From a virus, in the IMG/VR virus record IMGVR_UViG_3300024344_001297, positions 1 through 21,262 of that record: DNA of 21,262 nt; one strand, written 5' to 3'. The notes under the pieces were generated by a model. The model was not told the origin of the DNA and did not search any database. It saw only the letters and a program-made list of their open reading frames with translations. Positions within the stretch are counted from its first letter, which is position 1; every line of letters begins with the position of its first letter. Below are positions 15,960 to 21,262 of this stretch, in pieces. The translations under genes and the position numbers were made by a program.

Positions 15960-18853
15960 AAACATTTAATCAACTAAGAAAAACAATCTCAGAAAAATTC
16001 ATGGACATAGATAGCCTTCGTCACGCAAAGGTTGAGGAGAAACCTGTTGAGAATTACAAAGGTGATTACAAAGAATTAAGAATAGAAGAACCTACTGAGA
16101 ATACAAGTAGCAAGACTAGAGAAGAATTAAAATCCATGCAAGGCTTGATGAAAGGTAGAACACCTGAGATTGAGCAAAGTGTTAAAAACCATGATGATAA
16201 AGTTGCATATGCAGTAGAACAAGTTTTAAAAAAGAACAATCTAGAATACAAAGAGTCAACAGTTAAAAAACTTGCGACTATTGGATCAGGCATAGTAAGA
16301 TACTATAAAAATAAATTTCAAAGAGTTAGACCATACAATCTTGCAGAGGCATTAGGCATGAAAGATTTTGACCATATGCCACTAGATAGTGATACAATGA
16401 AAACACCAGCATATCCATCTGGTCATACTTTACAATCAAGACTGGTTGCTATGTATTATGCAGAGAAATATCCTGAACATAAACAAACATTAATGATGGC
16501 TGCTGATGAATGTGGTGAGGGTAGAGTATATGCAGGTTGGCACTATCCATCTGACCACTATGCATCTGTAAAATTAGCAAAACAGATTTATCCTAATATA
16601 ACAATATCAATGAACGAAAGTGTTATTGATATACCAAGAAGAACATATGCACCTAACGTATTTGATGATGAAGAAACAAATGATCCTAAAATTAAAGCAA
16701 GTGTTAAGGCACAGATAGACAAACAGATTAAAGAATTTGAAAAAGAATATCCTGTAATCAAAACAACATTGATAGGTTCTATTCTTACAAAGAGATATAG
16801 AGATGACGCTGATCTAGACATCAATGTTCTATTTGATGTGCCACAAGAAAAACAGGAAGAAGAAAGATTAAGATTATCCAAGAAGTTTTTATCTGCTAAC
16901 AATCCTGATAACATACAAGGCATGTTGATACCAGGTTCAAGACATCCTATAAACTATTACATACTTACAGATAGAGAAACGTATGATGAACAAAATGAAA
17001 AAGCAGATGCTGTTTTTGATATTGAGAGTGATAGATTTATAAAAAGACCAGAAGACTTTACGTTTGATATAAACTTGTATCTAAAAGATTTTGAAAAAAA
17101 GGTACAAGAGATAGATGTAATTAAGGGCGAACTAAAAAGAGATGTAATTGATTATGATGATCTAACAGAATTAGAGCCAAGAGATGTTAGAGACATAAAA
17201 GATAGAATAGAAAGTAAAGTACAAGAAATTAAAAAAGATTTACAAGACATCATAGACATTGGTGATAAAGTTGACGCTGAAAGAAGAGCAGCGTTTGATA
17301 GAGACATGACACCAGATGAGATAAGAGCATATGGTATTAAGAATAGATTACCTAAAGCAGTTATCTATAAGATGTTAGAGAAGTACCACTATATAACTTT
17401 TTTCAAAAGATGTAAAAAGATATTAGATGATGATGAAGTTTCACCAGATGAAATAGATTCATTGAAAGGTGGTTATGTAGAATCTGCCCAAAGTGAAACG
17501 AGGGCAGTCCATGAGGCGTTAAGTAGTAGCAAAAAACTGACATTTGCTTTTGGTAGGTTCAACCCTCCTACCACTGGGCACGCTAAACTTATGAGAGAAG
17601 TGATTACACAAGCTAGAAAGAACAACGCAAACCATGTTGTTTACGCTAGCGCCTCACAGGACAGTAGAAAGAATCCATTAGATGTAAAAACTAAAGTACA
17701 GTTTATGAAAAAAATGTTTCCACAAAACAAGATATTAGCAGCAGGTGGAACACAAAGAACATTTATGGAGATATTAAAATTTTACAATAGAATGTATGGT
17801 GAAATTATTATGGTTGCAGGTAGTGATAGAATAAGAGAATTTCAAACACTTGCAGACAAATATAATGGTAAAGAATATAATTACAAATCAATCAAAGTAG
17901 TTTCATCTGGTGAAAGAGATCCTGATGCTGAAGGTGTTACAGGTATGTCAGCTTCTAAAATGAGAGAGATGGCAAAAAATGGTGATTATAGAAACTTTGC
18001 AAGAGGTGTTGTAGGATTATCATCTTCAGATACTAAAAAATTATATGACGCTGTAAGAAAAGGCATGGACATTAGAGAAAGTTATGTAGATAAATTTACT
18101 GATTTTATAAACAATGATTTAAGAGAAGAATATCACCAAGAAAAAATATTTAATGTAGGTGATATGGTAGAACATATGGATGGCTCACAAGGTATGGTAG
18201 TTAGACGAGGTTCTAATTATGTTTCATATGAATCAGATGGTCTTATAAAAAAGGCATGGTTGTATGATCTACAACCTTTAGATGAGGCACCAAGAATACC
18301 TAGAAAAAAAGGTCAACCTGCAGGCTCAGATAAACATAGTGACTTATATACAGACGAAAATCCAAAAGGAACTATTCATGGTCTTGGTTTTAAAGATGTA
18401 GCAAAGGCAAGAGCTAGTGTAGCAAAAATTAAAGCGTCTGGTAAGAAACACGCTCATAAAATACAGGCTGCGATTGCAATGGAACAAAGAGCAAAAGAAA
18501 TGGGTAAGACAGCAGAAGCGGCAGTCTTTAGAAGATATATCGAACAGATGAAAAAGAAGACTAAAGAAATGCAAAAATCTAAGAAAGAAAGTTTTTTAGA
18601 TAGTTTAGAAAAGGCATTTCCTATTGACGAATATAACGAAATAGGCACAGATGAGTATGCTCAGCACACTATGAAAATGACGCCAGGTCAACCTATTCAA
18701 AACTTTAGAAAATATACAGAAATTATTAAGTCCGAAGACATAGAAAAATTTGCAATTGAAGCTGAAACTATTGATAAATATAAGAAAAGATTTAAAGAGC
18801 GTTGGAAAGAAGAATTAGATAAGGCTGTTCAACGAATGAAAAAGGAACTATAA
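15956..18853 (+). CDS. 965-residue multidomain enzyme: PAP2 phosphatase + polymerase-beta NTase + NMNAT-like + SH3/KOW-like
   Basis: Starts at GTG 15956 in a GTGA overlap; this gives MKTFNQLRKTISE, close to the T4 capsid-targeting peptide. Domain 1 (~80-215) is a PAP2/vanadium-haloperoxidase phosphatase with all three signatures: K118-x6-R125-P126, P154-S155-G156-H157, and G189-R190-x5-H196-x3-D200. Domain 2 (~240-480) is a polymerase-beta-type nucleotidyltransferase with G274-S275 and D286-x-D288, then a long charged helix. Domain 3 (~525-700) is an NMNAT/cytidylyltransferase fold with GRFNPPTTGH (533-542), GSDR and SASKMR (665-670). Residues ~732-775 (FNVGDMVEHMDGSQGMVV...) look SH3/KOW-like, and ~785-880 form a basic helical DUF5872-like segment. 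No frameshift is visible. Likely late and virion-linked; substrates unknown. Confidence 0.85.
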   Translation: MKTFNQLRKTISEKFMDIDSLRHAKVEEKPVENYKGDYKELRIEEPTENTSSKTREELKSMQGLMKGRTPEIEQSVKNHDDKVAYAVEQVLKKNNLEYKESTVKKLATIGSGIVRYYKNKFQRVRPYNLAEALGMKDFDHMPLDSDTMKTPAYPSGHTLQSRLVAMYYAEKYPEHKQTLMMAADECGEGRVYAGWHYPSDHYASVKLAKQIYPNITISMNESVIDIPRRTYAPNVFDDEETNDPKIKASVKAQIDKQIKEFEKEYPVIKTTLIGSILTKRYRDDADLDINVLFDVPQEKQEEERLRLSKKFLSANNPDNIQGMLIPGSRHPINYYILTDRETYDEQNEKADAVFDIESDRFIKRPEDFTFDINLYLKDFEKKVQEIDVIKGELKRDVIDYDDLTELEPRDVRDIKDRIESKVQEIKKDLQDIIDIGDKVDAERRAAFDRDMTPDEIRAYGIKNRLPKAVIYKMLEKYHYITFFKRCKKILDDDEVSPDEIDSLKGGYVESAQSETRAVHEALSSSKKLTFAFGRFNPPTTGHAKLMREVITQARKNNANHVVYASASQDSRKNPLDVKTKVQFMKKMFPQNKILAAGGTQRTFMEILKFYNRMYGEIIMVAGSDRIREFQTLADKYNGKEYNYKSIKVVSSGERDPDAEGVTGMSASKMREMAKNGDYRNFARGVVGLSSSDTKKLYDAVRKGMDIRESYVDKFTDFINNDLREEYHQEKIFNVGDMVEHMDGSQGMVVRRGSNYVSYESDGLIKKAWLYDLQPLDEAPRIPRKKGQPAGSDKHSDLYTDENPKGTIHGLGFKDVAKARASVAKIKASGKKHAHKIQAAIAMEQRAKEMGKTAEAAVFRRYIEQMKKKTKEMQKSKKESFLDSLEKAFPIDEYNEIGTDEYAQHTMKMTPGQPIQNFRKYTEIIKSEDIEKFAIEAETIDKYKKRFKERWKEELDKAVQRMKKEL

Positions 18854-19794
18854 TGGTAAAAATAGTAGATATGAGAGAAGCTCTACAACAAGTTAGAGAG
18901 AAAGCTCCGAATACAGCTGATGCTATGAAAAGATACAAGTCAGGCAACGCTGGTTTCACAGACAAATCACATTTAAAAGCAAAAGGTTTAATCCCAAGAG
19001 CAGACGGCACTAAAAAAGTAAGTCCTAAATATGAATCAGACGCTTACGACAATGACAGATTTATTGTTAAAGGTGGTGTAGTTAAAAAAGATAATTCAAA
19101 TACACCTGATAGTAAGGATCATGTCTATGCTCCTAATGCTAAAATCGCAAAACAACTTCATAGTCAAGGTAAAAAAGTTTACAGAGAAGACCTAGATAAA
19201 GGTGACGAAAAAACAATCAAACCTATTATCAAACAACTTAAAAAATCTGTTAAAACACATGACAAACAAGCTAAAACTTTAGAAAAAGATATTTCAGATG
19301 ATAAAGATTTAGAGGAACAAGTAAAAGATTTAGAAAATCAAATTGCAGAAGCAAAAGCAGAATTAGAAGAAATTAGATTAAACGAAGAGCAAGCGTATGT
19401 CATTAGATTTAAAAGAATCAAAGATAAAGAAAGAATGGTTGTAGTGTTTAGAAACAAACATGATGCCGATATGTATGCTGACAATATCAAAAAAATGGGT
19501 GGTCAAGTATTCTCAAATAAATTAGAGAGAGTTCCTATGTTGAAAAAAGAAGATATGGATCTTGACGAGACTATAAAGGCAGTACAAAATAAAGCAAAGA
19601 AAACTGGTATGCCTTATTCAATTTTAAAACAAGTTTATAATAGAGGAATGGCTGCATGGAAAGGTGGTCATAGACCTGGTGCTACTCAACAACAATGGGC
19701 ACTTGCTAGAGTAAATTCATTTGTAACTAAATCATCTGGTACATGGGGTGGTGCAGATAAAGACTTAGCTAAAAAAGTTAGAGGTAGCAAATAA
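18853..19794 (+). CDS. DUF5824-like protein with coiled coil
   Basis: A 313-residue protein. The N-terminal part has KGLIPRADGTKKVSPKYES, a pattern I recall in marine phage proteins. Residues about 140-180 form a heptad-rich coiled coil (DKDLEEQVKDLENQIAEAKA...), followed by a small alpha-beta segment (AYVIRFKRIKDKERMVVVFR, then DADMYADNIKKMGGQV) resembling a ferredoxin-like fold. Residues 252-313 (GMPYSILKQVYNRGMAAWKG, then HRPGATQQQWALARVNSF, GTWGGADKDLA) match DUF5824 as I remember it, a helical domain of unknown function seen beside toxin/phage proteins. AAAGGA sits 6 bases before the ATG, and the start overlaps the previous stop (TAATG). Likely late and co-translated with the multidomain enzyme. 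Confidence 0.78.
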   Translation: MVKIVDMREALQQVREKAPNTADAMKRYKSGNAGFTDKSHLKAKGLIPRADGTKKVSPKYESDAYDNDRFIVKGGVVKKDNSNTPDSKDHVYAPNAKIAKQLHSQGKKVYREDLDKGDEKTIKPIIKQLKKSVKTHDKQAKTLEKDISDDKDLEEQVKDLENQIAEAKAELEEIRLNEEQAYVIRFKRIKDKERMVVVFRNKHDADMYADNIKKMGGQVFSNKLERVPMLKKEDMDLDETIKAVQNKAKKTGMPYSILKQVYNRGMAAWKGGHRPGATQQQWALARVNSFVTKSSGTWGGADKDLAKKVRGSK

Positions 19795-21262
19795 TGACTA
19801 AATCATTTTCAGATATGAAAGAAAAGAAAACTCCTTGTTGGTCTGGATACAAGATGGTAGGAATGAAAAAGAAAAATGGTAGAATGGTTCCTAATTGTGT
19901 CAAAGAAGAATATGTTGATCTTGTTCTAGGTAAAGAATATGTTTCTGAAGGCGTTGAAGACATGTATAAAAGTAAATTAAATCAGGCACAGATTAACACA
20001 ATCAAAAATACATGGCAAAATAAAAAAACATTAATGCCACAAGATAAAGAAAGAGTTAAAAAGTTTCTTGATAGTATGGATCAGTTTACTAAAATGGAAC
20101 TTAAAAAGGCAAATATTAAACATGTATCTGCTATGATAGAAGATAAAGAATTAGATTTTTCTGAAGCACTATCTGATATAGTAGAAGATATAGAGTTTAA
20201 AGCTGCTGTAAGAGGACAAGAGTTAAAAGAATTTACAGACGATCAATTAAATAAATTAGCAATTGCATACAAAGATTTAGCAGGCAAAACAATGTCTGTA
20301 CAAAATGCTAATAAATTAAGAAAATTATTTGATAGAATACCTGACAGCTCTTTAGATAAAATAAGAAGAAAGAAAATACCTTTTATATCAGGTCTTGCTT
20401 TATCAAGAATGATACAAAAGAAAATGCCTGTTAGAGAATCAAGTTGGGAAGAGTATGCTGAATTTGAAGGCGTAGAACAAATACAAGAAGCAGACCTAAC
20501 AAAATCACAAATTAAAAAAGTACATAAACAAGCTGACGACCTACCTAAAAAAGACTTTATCAAAAGATATGGTAAAGATGGTGACTCAGTTAGATATGCA
20601 ACAGCAACTAACATGGTCAAAAAGAAAATGGGTATAGGCGAAAGTAAATTTAAATTAAACAAGGGAGAACTAACAATGAGTGAATCATATAAAGAAAGAT
20701 TTGACTCTGCTATGGGGCACTTAGGAATAAGCTCTCTAGGCGAATTAAATCCAGAAGATCAAAAACCATTCTTTGCATTTGTAGATGATCTAAAAGAAGG
20801 TCTATCAGCTGCACAGAAAAAATTACCACCTGCTTTACAAAAAGCAATCGCTAAAAAAATGAGTGATAAAAAAGAAAATTTAGTAGGCGGTCAAAAGAAA
20901 TTAGATAAAGATAAAGATGGCGATTTAGACTCTAAAGATTTTGCAATGTTAAGAAAAATGAAGAAGGAAGAAAAAACAAAAGAGACTGATTCAGAACCAA
21001 AAATGAAAGACCTTAATGCTATGGTCAAAGATCCACATAAATCTAAAGAAGATAAACCTATGAAAGACATGAATGCTATGTACATGAAATCAAATGTAAA
21101 AGCACCTGTCAAAGATAACGGTGGAGCTGACATGGCAAAAGTAAAAGATAAACCTGCTATGCAAGAACCAATGAAAAAAATAAATGCTATGTACAAAGAA
21201 AGTAATAGACCACATAGATATTTAAAAACAAAACCTGGTTCACTAGAAGAAGCAGTTTTAAT
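19794..21262 (+). CDS. Phage virion/prohead-type protein with EF-hand loop (3' partial)
   Basis: A frame open from ATG 19794 (TAATG overlap with the preceding stop) to the window end: 489 codons with no stop, so the gene continues. The N-terminus has KTPCWSGYKMVGMKKKNGRM followed by VPNCV, a two-cysteine motif recurrent in marine phage proteins. The body is charged and helical. From M295, MSESYKERFDSAMGHLGISS starts a segment typical of marine phage structural ORFs, preceded by an in-frame AAGGGAG. Residues 371-383 are a canonical EF-hand loop, DKDKDGDLDSKDF. The end has degenerate repeats around MK(D/K)xNAM(Y/V). A prohead core/scaffold or internal head protein is plausible; no enzyme motif is visible. 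Confidence 0.78.
   Translation, partial: MTKSFSDMKEKKTPCWSGYKMVGMKKKNGRMVPNCVKEEYVDLVLGKEYVSEGVEDMYKSKLNQAQINTIKNTWQNKKTLMPQDKERVKKFLDSMDQFTKMELKKANIKHVSAMIEDKELDFSEALSDIVEDIEFKAAVRGQELKEFTDDQLNKLAIAYKDLAGKTMSVQNANKLRKLFDRIPDSSLDKIRRKKIPFISGLALSRMIQKKMPVRESSWEEYAEFEGVEQIQEADLTKSQIKKVHKQADDLPKKDFIKRYGKDGDSVRYATATNMVKKKMGIGESKFKLNKGELTMSESYKERFDSAMGHLGISSLGELNPEDQKPFFAFVDDLKEGLSAAQKKLPPALQKAIAKKMSDKKENLVGGQKKLDKDKDGDLDSKDFAMLRKMKKEEKTKETDSEPKMKDLNAMVKDPHKSKEDKPMKDMNAMYMKSNVKAPVKDNGGADMAKVKDKPAMQEPMKKINAMYKESNRPHRYLKTKPGSLEEAVL
20661..20678 (+). promoter_or_regulatory. Internal in-frame ribosome site and ATG
   Basis: AAGGGAG (20661-20667) precedes an in-frame ATG (20676-20678, codon 295 of the surrounding gene) by 8 bases. 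This is better than the site at the gene's own start and could give a shorter nested product beginning MSESYKERF. Confidence 0.45.
21003..21206 (+). repeat. Degenerate protein repeats MK(D/K)xNAM(Y/V)
   Basis: Three copies at 21003-21029 (MKDLNAMVK), 21060-21095 (MKDMNAMYMKSN) and 21171-21206 (MKKINAMYKESN), spaced by 57 and 111 bases. All are in the same frame, so they are coding repeats in the partial terminal gene. Confidence 0.7.

Noticed and set aside
20243-20662. 139-codon ORF on the - strand
   Set aside because: It lies wholly opposite the continuous + frame that starts at 19794 with coupled start, EF-hand and repeats; its product is hydrophobic and Leu/Ser-rich, typical of an antisense shadow of a lysine-rich gene.

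Overview
This AT-rich window (about one-third G+C by eye) is densely packed, with every gene on the + strand. It is a piece of a T4-like (Straboviridae/Kyanoviridae-type) myophage genome. The diagnosis rests on the T4 replication order: gp44 - gp62 - regA - gp43 DNA polymerase - uvsX - gp41 helicase. The low G+C, tiny intergenic gaps, an alphaproteobacterial-looking DnaK, a cold-shock protein, a 2OG-Fe(II) oxygenase and DUF5824/KxDG-type virion-region proteins suggest a marine phage of an alphaproteobacterium, possibly a pelagimyophage of SAR11. The host is inference only.

Region 1 (1-11689) is the replication/recombination block: clamp loader large subunit (5' end outside the window), clamp loader small subunit and RegA, then inserted cargo among the core genes. 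The cargo is a RimK-RimB-like fusion (ATP-grasp ligase plus aspartic-protease-like domain) after regA, a 76-residue unknown, a complete Hsp70/DnaK and an SPPY-motif DNA methyltransferase between gp43 and uvsX, and a small unknown between uvsX and gp41. Three good sigma70-type promoters, each beginning at or just after the previous stop codon, drive the small ORF/polymerase, dnaK and uvsX units.

Region 2 (11709-13173) holds small accessory genes: CspA-like protein, two short unknowns, a 2OG-Fe(II) dioxygenase and a tRNA-Asp(GTC) with encoded CCA starting 2 nt after the oxygenase stop codon.

Region 3 (13189-21262) looks like late, virion-associated genes. A perfect T4 late-promoter octamer TATAAATA lies before the KxDG nucleotidyltransferase-like gene. 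Then come a small Cys/Asn-Gly protein, a 965-residue multidomain protein (PAP2-type phosphatase, polymerase-beta-type nucleotidyltransferase, NMNAT-like nucleotidylyltransferase, SH3/KOW-like segment, basic helical tail), a DUF5824-like protein and a partial acidic/basic protein with an EF-hand loop and C-terminal repeats.

The most interesting signals are as follows. (a) Several enzymes share an N-terminus resembling the T4 capsid-targeting sequence MKTYQEFIAE, ending in an (I/L)xE prohead-protease-like site, which suggests an enzyme cargo packed in the head. (b) The DNA polymerase and the methyltransferase have near-identical C-terminal KA(T/N)LDEFF tails that look like sliding-clamp-binding motifs. 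(c) The 965-residue protein combines three unrelated catalytic signatures. (d) There is a full-length phage DnaK under its own consensus promoter.
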